Assembly (NCBI GenBank): GCA_022795445.1
Contig: JAAWGR010000007.1
Location: 1 to 64,000, forward strand
Origin: Oscillibacter sp.
GTDB lineage: Bacteria > Bacillota > Clostridia > Oscillospirales > Oscillospiraceae
Reading direction: 5' to 3'
Length of the DNA stretch: 64,000 nucleotides
In this document: one piece after another, positions 50,701-58,329 of the stretch
Position numbering within the stretch: position 1 is the first letter of the stretch
Layout of the letters: each line of letters opens with the position of its first letter
Notes under the pieces: generated by a model
Told to the model about the DNA's origin: nothing
The model's database searches: none
Seen by the model: the letters and a program-made list of their open reading frames with translations, nothing else
Translations under genes and position numbers: made by a program

Positions 50701-51112
50701 GATTTATACGGCGGACACCGTGAAGGCACAGCTTCCGCAAAAGGCAGTGATAGCGCATAAAGACCCGGATCAATGGAAGGAAATGCAGGACTCGGATTTC
50801 TTGTTTTCCCTTTACCCGGGAGATTTAATTCGAGTGTTGTCCAGGAAATATATCGTCATGAATTTAGTAGATGGGAAGTTGAAAGAACAGGGAGCTTCCG
50901 GAGAACCGTGCCTGCAGCGAAAAGAGTGGATGGCGTATTATACAGGCGCAGACATTAGCGGCGGTTCCATTTCGATCGAAGTGCATGACCGAAAATACAA
51001 GAAAAAAGGTCTTGGGGTAAAAAACTTGCTGTCGATTGAAAAATATGAGGTTGACCCGCTTGGAGAATACCACAGGGTTCGCGTCCCGGAGAAGCGCCGG
51101 ACCTTCCGGTGA
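47795..51112 (+). CDS. cas9: CRISPR-associated endonuclease Cas9, type II-C
   Basis: A 1105-residue RNA-guided DNA nuclease of the compact II-C size class. RuvC-I LGLDIGIASIGWAVL has Asp8; the arginine-rich bridge helix is RRIRRKRHRKERIKGLL (about 50-66). RuvC-II AIHIELAREMSRSF has Glu517. The HNH domain is VEIDHIIPYS with Asp597 and His598; RuvC-III DLHHAMDAAV has His736, His737 and Asp740. All catalytic residues are present. The C-terminal PAM-interacting part (SSLNVAACGGVAKNGGMVRI, FSLYPGDLIRVLSRKYIVMN) is intact. ATG 47795 has AAGGGGGCGGAG. cas1 follows after 14 bp. No csn2 or cas4 is present, which with the size supports II-C. Confidence 0.96.
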   Translation: MQYRLGLDIGIASIGWAVLRNDSNGEPYKIEDLGVRIFDGAENPKSGASLALPRREARSARRRIRRKRHRKERIKGLLEKCGVITQKELDSLLAASGFENDVYTLRAEGLDRFLKPDEWARALLHLAQRRGYRSNSLANAEKDQRNGLVKAALSANQALMDAKGYRTAGEMFCRDEAFQILGPDGRIWRRTRNTAGSYCFTITRDMVEAEAHALFKAQRQAGNSFAGEELEEAYCAILLSQRDFDAGPGGCSPFRQGDRRGSCTFEPKELRSFKACYTFEYFKLLQDLNHIRILKDGQSPRKPTAEERESLTALAMKKENLHYGHLRKELGLSEAEYFNTVRYGEGTAEASEKKTKFQEMQSYHELRRALDRIEKGYVTKLSHGLLDEIAEILSKYQSDARRTEALRELKLEDAVIEALLPLSFRKTGSLSLKAMKKMIPHLEKGVNYDEAARIVYGDHRGNGSTVQEKTLSFKKMRENGALDAITNPVVLRAMSQTCKVVNVIVRRYGSPQAIHIELAREMSRSFAERKKMDRTYRENQAANQRMMEQIQEIKGRPPAGQDLVKYKLFQEQNEICLYSGTKLDAARLFEPGYVEIDHIIPYSVSFDDRYCNKALVLSAENRRKGNRLPLEYMVDDPEKRDRFCTLVETTVRDYRKRQTLLKRALTKEDLEGFKQRNLTDTQYITRAVYNLLRDYLEFAEDSPFAKKPVHAVSGAVTDYMRKRLGLRKNRADGDLHHAMDAAVVAVVTERMIQRISNYAKRREWGYARGGGYADPETGAQLSPMEFDEKYAPVFPEPWPMFRRELEARLSPDPDAEIRALGLPHYDPETMIRPVFVSRMPRRKATNAAHEETIRSGKCPGCSIVKTALTALKLDKDGEIPGYYEPSSDRLLYEALQARLKAFGGDGQKAFAEPFYKPKRDGTPGPLVNKVKIYSKSSLNVAACGGVAKNGGMVRIDVFHVEGDGYYFVPIYTADTVKAQLPQKAVIAHKDPDQWKEMQDSDFLFSLYPGDLIRVLSRKYIVMNLVDGKLKEQGASGEPCLQRKEWMAYYTGADISGGSISIEVHDRKYKKKGLGVKNLLSIEKYEVDPLGEYHRVRVPEKRRTFR

Positions 51113-51126
51113 TGGGAGGAGGCTGT

Positions 51127-52026
51127 ATGGAGTTTCGTTCCGTTTTCATAGCGAATCCGGCGCAGGTTTCCGTCCGGCGGGAACAACTGGTCATCCAGCA
51201 GGCCCGGGAAGTTACCATACCCCTGGAAGATATTGCCAGCCTGCTGGTGGAATCCCAGGCGGTTGTCATTTCGTCCGCAGCGCTGCAAAAATTAGCCAGG
51301 TGGGGTGTAACCGTTTACTTCTGTGATGAGAAACATTTGCCAGCGGCTCTGCTTCTGCCGGTCAACCGGCACAGCCGCCAGTTAAAACTGTTGAAGGCCC
51401 AGATTGCCATGTCAAAGCCAATGCAGAAGCGGTTGTGGCAGGCTGTGGTGAAAAACAAAATACAAAATCAGGCCAAGTGCCTGGAACTGCTGGGCCGGCC
51501 CGGCGCACAAGACCTCCGGGAGCTGGCGCGGACGGTTCGCCCCGGGGACCCGGACAACTGCGAGGCCACGGCTGCCGCCTGGTATTTTCCTGCCTTGTTT
51601 GGTCCCAGTTTTACCAGGGGAACGGACTGCCTGACCAATGCCGCCCTGAATTATGGGTACGCGATTCTCCGGGGAGCGGTTGCCAGAAACCTGTCAATCC
51701 ACGGCCTGGAGCCGTGCCTGGGCATTTTCCATCACAGCGAGCTGAACCAATTCAATCTGGCGGATGATCTGATGGAGCCCTATCGCCCGCTGGTGGATCT
51801 TTATGTGGCATCCAACCGAAGGAATGACGGCGAAGGGCTTACGCCGCCGCTGAAGCAGCAGCTTTTTTATTTAACCAATTATGTCGTACAGCAAAATGGG
51901 AAGCGGTATCGTATGATTTCCGCAGTAGGGCGTATGGTGGAGAGCTTTGCAAGGGTTGCCGTACAGGAGTCAAAAGGGCTGGAGTTGCCGGAGTTGCGTC
52001 CTTTGGAGTCTTACCAATATGAATAA
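51127..52026 (+). CDS. cas1: CRISPR-associated endonuclease Cas1
   Basis: A 299-residue integrase subunit of the spacer-acquisition complex. It shows FRSVFIANPAQVSVRREQLV, VTVYFCDEKHLPAALLLPVN, TDCLTNAALNYGYAILRGAV, GLEPCLGIFHHSELNQFNLA and DDLMEPYRPLVDLYVA. These include the conserved Glu, His and Asp metal ligands of Cas1. Length is normal for type II Cas1. ATG 51127 follows GGGAGGAGGCTGT. Its stop overlaps the cas2 start, so the adaptation pair is translationally coupled. Confidence 0.95.
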   Translation: MEFRSVFIANPAQVSVRREQLVIQQAREVTIPLEDIASLLVESQAVVISSAALQKLARWGVTVYFCDEKHLPAALLLPVNRHSRQLKLLKAQIAMSKPMQKRLWQAVVKNKIQNQAKCLELLGRPGAQDLRELARTVRPGDPDNCEATAAAWYFPALFGPSFTRGTDCLTNAALNYGYAILRGAVARNLSIHGLEPCLGIFHHSELNQFNLADDLMEPYRPLVDLYVASNRRNDGEGLTPPLKQQLFYLTNYVVQQNGKRYRMISAVGRMVESFARVAVQESKGLELPELRPLESYQYE

Positions 52027-52342
52027 CAGGCTTATGAGAATTTTGGTGTTTTTTGATCTTCCGGTGAAAACCAAAGCAGAACGGAGCGCAGCTGCAAAAT
52101 TCCGGAACTTTTTGCTGATGGATGGATACCATATGGTTCAGCTCTCCGTGTATGTCAGAATCTGCTGTGGAATGGATTCTGTGGCCGCACATAAACGGCG
52201 CCTGGCTACGGCGGTTCCGGCAAAGGGGTCTGTTCGGATGCTGGTTATTACAGAGAAACAATACAGTGGAATCCAGATTTTACTGGGGCAGCGAACGGAA
52301 TATGAGGAGCCGCAGCAAATGGAGCAGTTAATGCTGTTCTGA
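52019..52342 (+). CDS. cas2: CRISPR-associated protein Cas2
   Basis: A 107-residue protein starting NNRLMRILVFFDLPVKTKAE with the conserved FFDLP, then FRNFLLMDGYHMVQLSVYVR and KGSVRMLVITEKQYSGIQIL. It is the structural dimer that holds Cas1 for spacer integration. ATG at 52019 lies inside the last codons of cas1. The C-terminal YEEPQQMEQLMLF tail resembles other type II Cas2 proteins. A terminator follows at 52380 before the array. Confidence 0.95.
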   Translation: MNNRLMRILVFFDLPVKTKAERSAAAKFRNFLLMDGYHMVQLSVYVRICCGMDSVAAHKRRLATAVPAKGSVRMLVITEKQYSGIQILLGQRTEYEEPQQMEQLMLF

Positions 52343-52379
52343 AAGCCGGGGCAAGCTGCGGTGCAGGAGCATGAAATGC

Positions 52380-52421
52380 AAAAAAACGCACATTTCAAAC
52401 AACAGAAACGTGCGTTTTTTT
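52380..52421. terminator. Bidirectional terminator between cas2 and the array
   Basis: AAAAAAACGCAC ... GTGCGTTTTTTT. It can stop cas transcripts on the plus strand and array transcripts arriving on the minus strand. Confidence 0.85.
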
Positions 52422-52490
52422 CATGTATGAGCGAGAAGTACCTTGGATTCGTTGAATTTTGTTTTTGTTTTTGCAGTTTCATGAGAGCCT

Positions 52491-52856
52491 ATTATACCAC
52501 AACAAGAGACTTCAGGGAACTACAACAAAAAGTTATCGCTTTGGCAGCGTGTTACCATTATACCACAACAAGAGACTTCAGGGAACTACAACACCTTTTC
52601 TCTTTCTTTGTTCTTTTATTTGATTATACCACAACAAGAGACTTCAGGGAACTACAACTTATTCTGTGCGGGGACGCGCTGGAAGTGCATTATACCACAA
52701 CAAGAGACTTCAGGGAACTACAACTAATAATCATTGTAGCATTTAATTGTATACATTATACCACAACAAGAGACTTCAGGGAACTACAGCAGCCGGAATT
52801 TATAGGCTTTTCCATGGAGAATTATACCACAACAATAGACTTCAGCGAATTACAAT
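52491..52856 (-). CRISPR. CRISPR array, 6 repeats of 36 bp, 5 spacers of 30 bp
   Basis: Repeats start at 52491, 52557, 52623, 52689, 52755 and 52821, giving an exact 66-bp period. Copies 1-4 are identical, copy 5 has one change near its right end, and copy 6 has four (degenerate terminal copy). In crRNA orientation (minus strand) the repeat begins GTTGTAGTTCCCTG and ends TGTTGTGGTATAAT. The end TGGTATAAT is a perfect extended -10, so each spacer may be transcribed from its own repeat, as in Neisseria II-C arrays. The conserved end next to cas2 is the likely acquisition end. The spacers show no match elsewhere in this window that I could see. Confidence 0.96.
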
Positions 52857-53132
52857 TTGTATCCGAGAGGAAAGCGCCGCAAGGGAAAAGATTACACGGC
52901 TTATAAAGATAGCCAGGAGGCGGTTCCCTCCATAGAGAACCGCCATCCCATTCGCAAGGCCAGCCGACGTTTCCACCGGCTGTTTCCATCATAACAGAGA
53001 AACCGGAAGATTTCAAGAAAGTTTTTTGGAAAAGAGAGCGGAAGAGGAAAGTCCGGCGAGACGGAAGTGGTTGGCGGATTTGACGTGGGTTTTGCCACAG
53101 ATGGAGAGAAACAAAAGAAACCACTTTTGTAC

Positions 53133-53245
53133 TTGATCTATGAAAAGAAAAATGGTATGATAAAAAAGGATAGGCGGAGCGCTACCGCGTGTCCTGTTTC
53201 AGTACGGAGCCGGATTCCAAAAGGAGTCCGGCGGTTTTCTTAAAG
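53133..53245 (+). ncRNA. Small-RNA-like unit 1 (promoter to terminator)
   Basis: Promoter TTGATC, 17 bp, TATGAT (53133-53161) with TGG before the -10. The predicted transcript from about 53168 ends at the hairpin GCCGGATTCC-AAAA-GGAGTCCGGC (one G-U) and TTTTCTT, near 53245. About 75 nt. It contains GCGG-AGCGCTA-CCGC. No credible start codon with a ribosome site. Confidence 0.5.
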
Positions 53246-53330
53246 AAGAAATACCGTGCTGCGGATAAGAGATCCAAAGAAAACTGGGCAGAAATTGTGC
53301 GGCAGGTGACACGATTGCAGTCAAAAGAAC

Positions 53331-53487
53331 TTGCTTTTTTGTTTGAGTTTTGCTATACTGTTTTCGACGTGCAATGTCCTGCTTTTTGCTTTCAAAGCGC
53401 TGCCATTTGGAGGGCGGTGTTCATTGCCCAACTCTTTCCTTTTTTGGGAGAATTCCGGAACTTTGTTTTGGGATTCTCTTTTTATTT
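53331..53487 (+). ncRNA. Small-RNA-like unit 2 (promoter to terminator)
   Basis: Promoter TTGCTT, 17 bp, TATACT with TGC before the -10 (53331-53359). The transcript from about 53366 folds with GCAATG/CATTGC closing two hairpins (GCTTT/AAAGC and GCTGCC/GGCGGT). It ends at GAGAATTCC / GGGATTCTC followed by TTTTTATTT (53448-53487). About 120 nt, no good coding frame. It lies between the CRISPR array and glmS. Confidence 0.55.
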
Positions 53488-53564
53488 GCCGAATGGGTGT
53501 TTTTGCGGTGAACCGGCAAGGTGCCGGACTTCCGTATGGAAGCCCGGCGGCACTCTGTTCAGAT

Positions 53565-55402
53565 TTATTCAACGGTAACGGATTTTGCAAGATTGCGGGG
53601 TTTGTCGATGTCGCAGCCCCGCTGCAAAGCGACGTAGTACGCAAACAGCTGCAAAGGCACAATCCCCAAAGACGGCTGTAACAGCCGATAGGTTTCCGGA
53701 ATGGCGATCACCGCGTCGGCGGTTTTCTCCATCTTCTCCCGGAATTTCTCCGTTGTTACGGCCAGCACCGTCGCTCCCCGCGCCTTGACTTCCACCACAT
53801 TGCTTATGGCCTTGTCAAACAGCGGCCCGTGGGTGCCCAGGGCCACCACCAGAGTCCCCGGTTCGATGAGGGAAATCGTGCCGTGCTTCAGCTCGCCGGA
53901 GGCGTAGGCTTCCGAGTGGATGTAGCTGATTTCCTTCAGCTTCAGCGACCCTTCCAGACCCATGACGAAGTCCAGATTCCGCCCGATGAAGAAAATGGAA
54001 TCGTGGTTGAAGTAGAGCGAGGCGTAGTATTGCGTTTCCTCGTAATGCTCCAGATACTTTTGCATTTTCTCCGGCAGGGCCTGCAATTTCGTCAGGATTT
54101 CGTCATATTCCTCACGGCTGACGGTCTCCAGCAGGTCCGCCAGATATAGCCCTGTCAGGTCCAGCGCGGCCAGTTGGGTGGAGTAGCCCTTGCTGGTGGC
54201 CACAGCGATTTCCGGTCCCGCCCAGGTGTATAATACGTCGTCCGCCTCCCGGGCGATGGAGCTGCCGACGACGTTGCACACCGCCAGCGTCCGCCCGCCC
54301 AGGCGTTTGGCTTCCCGCAGGGCGGCCATGGTGTCGAGGGTTTCGCCGGACTGGCTGATGGCAATGACCAGCGTGTTTTCGTCCACCAGCGGTTCGCTGT
54401 ACCGAAATTCCGACGCCAGCACCACCTCCACCGGACGCCGCAGCAGCTGCTCCCAGACGTACTTTGCCACGGAACCCGCGTAGAAGGCGGAGCCGCAGGC
54501 GATCATGTAGATGTGGGAGATGCTTTTCGCGTAGTCCGCCGTAATGGTGATGTCGTCCAGCATGACCCGTCCATCCCGAACCCGGGGCGACACGGTTTTC
54601 CGCACGGCCTCAGGCTGTTCCAGAATTTCTTTGAACATGAAGTGGGGATATTCGCATTTTTCCGCCGCGGTTACGTCCCATTCAACGCGGCTGTGTTCTT
54701 TTTCCAGCGGCGTCATTTCCGCGTCGAATACGTCGATGCTGTTCTCCGTCAACACGGCAATCTCGCCGTCGTTCATGTAAGCCACATCCCGGGTGTGCTT
54801 GATGATGGCCGTTACATCGGAGACAATGAAATTCCCGTTTTCGCCGTAACCCAGAATCAGTGGACTGTCCTTCCGGGCGGCGATGAGGGCGTTGGGGTAA
54901 TCGGAGCAGATGATGCCGAAGGTATAGGAGCCTTCAATCCGCCGCAGAACCCGCCCCACGGCTTCCAGCATACTGCCACACTCATTGTAGTGGAATTCCA
55001 GCAGCTGCGCCACGACCTCCGTGTCAGTTTCCGAGGTGAAGGTCACGCCCTGCTGGGCAAGCTGTTCTTTGATTTCCAGATAGTTTTCGATGATGCCGTT
55101 ATGAACCAGGGCGATGGCCCCGTTTTCGCTCACGTGGGGGTGGGCGTTGATGTCGTTGGGTTCGCCGTGGGTGGCCCGGCGGGTATGGCCGATACCCAGG
55201 CTTCCGGTTAAATCCGCGCCGTCATGCGTCAGGTCCGCCAGCACTTGCAGGCGGCCTTTCGACTTCTTTACCTGCAAGCCTTTTTCCGGTGAGCGGACGG
55301 CGATTCCCGCCGAGTCATAGCCCGGTATTCTATTTGCCGGAGGCCCTCCAGCAGAATGGGAGCCGCTTCCTCCCGGCCCACAAATCCGACAATTCCACAC
55401 AT
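53565..55402 (-). pseudogene. glmS: Glutamine-fructose-6-phosphate aminotransferase, one frameshift
   Basis: GlmS makes glucosamine-6-phosphate from fructose-6-phosphate and glutamine, the entry to UDP-GlcNAc, peptidoglycan and the glycan cluster here. From ATG 55402 (AGGAGGATTGCTATTCCT) the frame reads [26 protein letters not shown], with Cys2 as the glutaminase nucleophile. A missing G in the run at 55321-55323 then shifts it, and the rest [16 protein letters not shown] through two SIS domains (IACGSAFYAGSVAKYVWEQL, AISQSGETLDTMAALREAKR) to the conserved end CDIDKPRNLAKSVTVE is in the next frame. About 610 residues corrected. The gene is normally essential and its ribozyme is intact, so I favour a sequencing error. 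Confidence 0.9.
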
Positions 55403-55479
55403 AGGAATAGCAATCCTCCTGAATACGAAGTTTTCAAAAGGACAAATGTGCGCAGGTCACCTGCCTCTTTACTGGCGGT

Positions 55480-55662
55480 CACAGCCCTTCTGTTTTGCGG
55501 TCGCCCGCATATTTGTAGGCTGTGTACGCGTCCGCCAACACGGGAGGGCATCCGCCGAATCCCTCGATACCAGACATAGTCTGTACCCCCCACCTCGTCC
55601 CCCGCGGCGGAAGAAATTCCGCTCTGCTGCGTCCCCGCCTCTGGCGAGGACTCCGCCCGCTC
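55480..55662 (-). ncRNA. glmS ribozyme/riboswitch
   Basis: In the glmS leader on the minus strand: AGCGGGCGGAGTCC at the cleavage-site end, then the conserved core GACGAGGTGGGG ...TATCGA... TTCGGCGGATGCC, CTCCCG, and the 3' pseudoknot part GCAAAACAGAAGGGCTGTGA. These are the hallmark segments of the self-cleaving ribozyme activated by glucosamine-6-phosphate. Cleavage leads to decay of the glmS mRNA, giving feedback control of amino-sugar supply. Boundaries are approximate. Confidence 0.88.
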
Positions 55663-55697
55663 CATTCCTTCCGCCGCCCAGTCAAGGGGGAGCGGGT

Positions 55698-55737
55698 TCC
55701 CCCTTGAGAATCCCCCACCCCCTGCGGGGGGACGAGG
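55698..55737. repeat. Dispersed C-rich repeat, copy 2
   Basis: CCCCCTTGAGAATCCCCCAC and the following CCCCTGCGGGGGGACGAG. Matches 25898-25940 and lies just upstream of the glmS ribozyme. 55740-55980 holds no recognised gene. Confidence 0.5.
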
Positions 55738-55980
55738 GACGTTGGACGGGGGACGTTGGAGCGTTTTGGCGGATGCTGCGGTTTGCTTCTGCCTTTCCCC
55801 TTTCGGGGATGGGGCTGGCGCTTATTCCCCTTTTACGGGTACTTGATAGGAAGTTTCCTCCCTATTATCTCCTTTCTCTTCTGCGCTTTACTCCGGCCTT
55901 CCTGCGCCGGAGTCCTTTGCATTATACGGGAATTGGCCGCCGTTGTCAACGAAAAGGGGCCGGAAGAGTCTGGATGCAGA

Positions 55981-56012
55981 AAACGGAGCGGAATTTCTTC
56001 CGCTCCGTTCAC
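55981..56012 (-). terminator. Terminator of the G5/3D protein gene
   Basis: AACGGAGCGGAA / TTCCGCTCCGTT perfect 12-bp stem; TTTTCTG follows on the minus strand. Confidence 0.8.
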
Positions 56013-56050
56013 TGCCCGTAGAACAGGTATCCGCTGCCCCGCAGAGATCA

Positions 56051-57136
56051 CTACTTTAATATATAAACAATGCAGTCCCGACGTCCGAAATTGATGCATT
56101 CCTGATAGGTATTGAAATACAAATCAATCCGGTTTCCCCGTACGCCCGTATCTTCCGCTACGGCCCGTCCGTAAACAACGCCGCCGTTGCACACAATATA
56201 CAGCTTGCTCCCCAGCGGAATGACCCTCGGATCTACGGCCACCGCCCCTACCCGGGCCGGAGTGCCGCTGGAGGTGTGATAGCCTACGCCGTTATGTCCC
56301 GCGGTATAGGCTGTCGCCGACATGGATTTTGCACTGCTGAAAGAAAGCGTCTCGCCGGAAGGCAATGTCAGCACGCCGCCGCCCTGCGCGTCGCGGGCTA
56401 CCGCTACGCCGGACTTTTTCGAAGAAGCAGAGGGGCCGGGCTTGCCGGAAGCCGGCTTGGACGGAGCCGCCGGTTTTTTTTCGGCCGGGCCGTACTCAAC
56501 TATCTCTTTTACCGGCGCTTTGTCCAAAACCTCCGTCAGCTGGCGGGATAATTCCGCGCCGTTGGACCACACCACCTCGTATATCTGCCCGCGCTCCCCG
56601 TTCGCGCCTACCTGCACGACGCTTTCTTCCCCCGCCTCCAATTCCGGATTCTCCCGCCGGATGGTTTCATAGGGCGCGCGGTAAACATCGTAATCGTAAT
56701 AAATCAGATCGGAGGCGAGCGTCAGCTCAATATGACCCGGGGAAAGCTCTACAAGCACCGATTCCAGCGGGCTGGGGGCGATGCCCAGCCGCCAGAACAG
56801 GCGGCTGACCATCTCCAGCTGGCTGTCAATCGTGAGGGTTTCGCCGTTATGGTGCAGAGAAATCTCCTGCCGAGCGGCGGTGGTCAGGTCTCGCCGCCGT
56901 CCGTCGTCCGTAATGACTAGGGGATATCCGGTCAAATCCGGGTCCTTGCCGGACCCGTCCAGGATGATCGGATGGTCGTCCATGCCGCAGATGATATAGG
57001 TCAGCCCGCTCCATGCGGAGGGGGCAGCGGCGGCTTCTGCAGCGCCGGCCGGACAGGCGGCCCCGCACAGCAGTATCGCCGCAAGCAGAAGCTGGACCGT
57101 GCGGGAAAGAACCGCCCGAAGGGTTTGTTTGCGCAC
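56051..57136 (-). CDS. Exported G5- and 3D-domain cell-wall protein (YabE/RpfB-like)
   Basis: 361 residues with a signal peptide (RAVLSRTVQLLLAAILLCGA). A beta-rich N-terminal region is followed by a G5-type domain at about residues 160-215 (VVQVGANGERGQIYEVVWSN, VKEIVEYGP). Then come a proline/serine linker and a 3D domain at about 265-361 (MSATAYTAGHNGVGYHTSSG, VGAVAVDPRVIPLGSKLYIV, GNRIDLYFNTYQECINFGRR). The three catalytic-type aspartates of the 3D domain (VDP, AED, IDLYF) are visible. Related proteins act in germination, resuscitation or wall turnover as lytic enzymes. GTG start at 57136, with a strong promoter upstream; monocistronic. Confidence 0.85.
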   Translation of the reverse strand: MRKQTLRAVLSRTVQLLLAAILLCGAACPAGAAEAAAAPSAWSGLTYIICGMDDHPIILDGSGKDPDLTGYPLVITDDGRRRDLTTAARQEISLHHNGETLTIDSQLEMVSRLFWRLGIAPSPLESVLVELSPGHIELTLASDLIYYDYDVYRAPYETIRRENPELEAGEESVVQVGANGERGQIYEVVWSNGAELSRQLTEVLDKAPVKEIVEYGPAEKKPAAPSKPASGKPGPSASSKKSGVAVARDAQGGGVLTLPSGETLSFSSAKSMSATAYTAGHNGVGYHTSSGTPARVGAVAVDPRVIPLGSKLYIVCNGGVVYGRAVAEDTGVRGNRIDLYFNTYQECINFGRRDCIVYILK

Positions 57137-57225
57137 AAGAAAAACCTCGCTTTCGTTCCTTCTCTCAAATTTGAGGGGCAGGAAACAAAATGTTACTTTT
57201 TTGGCCTTGCTGGAAAACTGCGCTT

Positions 57226-57254
57226 AGTATACACAATTTTTGGTTTATTGTCAA
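57226..57254 (-). promoter_or_regulatory. Promoter of the G5/3D protein gene
   Basis: TTGACA, 17 bp, TATACT on the minus strand. Confidence 0.85.
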
Positions 57255-57402
57255 GTTTTATGCCAATGGATGAAAAAAACATTCCCACATCTCCCGGCAA
57301 ACCTGTCAGAAATGTGGAAATGCTTTTGCGAAAAGAAACATTTTGGAAACAAAAGAAACGAGGGAACGGAAAAAACGAGTTGATTTTTCCATGAGTGGAC
57401 CG

Positions 57403-58326
57403 TTACAGGCTGTTTTTCAGCGCTTCCACCGCCTGGCGCAGCTCCTCCAGATTCAAAAGGCAGGTTTCCAGCTTTTTTCTGGCCGCGTCCTTGTCCGCGC
57501 CGTCTTCCAGGCTCAGCGCCTTGATTTGCGCCGTAGAACGGCGGATGGACCGGCCGAAGGACTCCACCGCCCGCAGGGGGGAGGGGAGGGCCTTCGGAGG
57601 CGGGGGCGGCTGCTCTCCCGCTTTGGCCCAAGCAATGGCCCGGTGGACCAGGGCGGGGAAATCCTCCTTTGGCCCGTTCTGCTCCACGAAAGCTTCGACC
57701 GCCGGATACAGATGCTGGTTTTTCTTCCGGGCCAGCTCATAGGCGTCCGTCATCGTCATTTTGCCCTCCTCCGCCCAGGAGGTCAGCGTTTCGTCCAGAT
57801 TCAAAAGATCCAGGTAGCGTTCCACCGTGGCCCGGCTCAGCTCCGTCTGCTCCGCCATCCGTTCCGCCTGCTCTTTTACGTTCTCCGGCAGCTTTCCTTC
57901 CTTGCGGAGGACCTCCCGCAGCGTCTCCAGCTGCCGGGCCATGTCGAAGGGGGAGATATTCCGCCGGTGGACGTTCGCGCCCATCAGGGCCCGGAGCTCG
58001 GAGAGGGTGTCCGGATATTCCCGGACTTTGCAGGGGACGGACGTTTTCTCCAGTTTTCTGGCGGCGGCAACCCGCCGGTGTCCGCTGACAATGCGGTAAC
58101 GCCCTTCCCCAGCGGGCGTTACGATGATGTCTTCCAGAAAGCCGTCCTTTTCAACGGAAGCCAAGGTGGCCTGGAACTGCTCGTCCTCCGCCATAGAAAA
58201 GCGGTTGAGGGGGTTGTGCTCCAGAGCGTCGAGCGGAAGCTGGCGGATCAGTTCTCCGTTGACCGCAGAAGCGTTCTGGGCCGTTTTTTGCAGCGTGGAG
58301 AAAATGGACGGGTTCTTTTTGGCCAT
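57403..58326 (-). CDS. parB: ParB/Spo0J-family partition protein
   Basis: 307 residues. The N-terminal nuclease/CTPase-type domain has IRQLPLDALEHNPLNRFSM, GRYRIVSGHRRVAAARKL (the GERR-like box as SGHRR) and MGANVHRRNISPFDMARQLE. A helix-turn-helix follows at about 155-180 (EQTELSRATVERYLDLLNLD). The C-terminal 70 residues are helical, for dimerisation. It would load on centromere-like sites and act with the ParA encoded 3 bp upstream. The divergence from chromosomal Spo0J and the RHH-ParA-ParB order suggest a plasmid- or ICE-type system. Confidence 0.88.
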   Translation of the reverse strand: MAKKNPSIFSTLQKTAQNASAVNGELIRQLPLDALEHNPLNRFSMAEDEQFQATLASVEKDGFLEDIIVTPAGEGRYRIVSGHRRVAAARKLEKTSVPCKVREYPDTLSELRALMGANVHRRNISPFDMARQLETLREVLRKEGKLPENVKEQAERMAEQTELSRATVERYLDLLNLDETLTSWAEEGKMTMTDAYELARKKNQHLYPAVEAFVEQNGPKEDFPALVHRAIAWAKAGEQPPPPPKALPSPLRAVESFGRSIRRSTAQIKALSLEDGADKDAARKKLETCLLNLEELRQAVEALKNSL

Positions 58327-58329
58327 TCC

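Noticed and set aside
53047-53075. GAGGAAAGTCCGG, reminiscent of the RNase P RNA core
   Set aside because: The rest of the RNase P RNA (second conserved half, ACAGA region) is not found within the expected distance.
53189-53578. 129-codon plus-strand open frame
   Set aside because: Weak GTG start without a ribosome site; it spans two promoter/terminator units and has a hydrophobic but unpatterned sequence.
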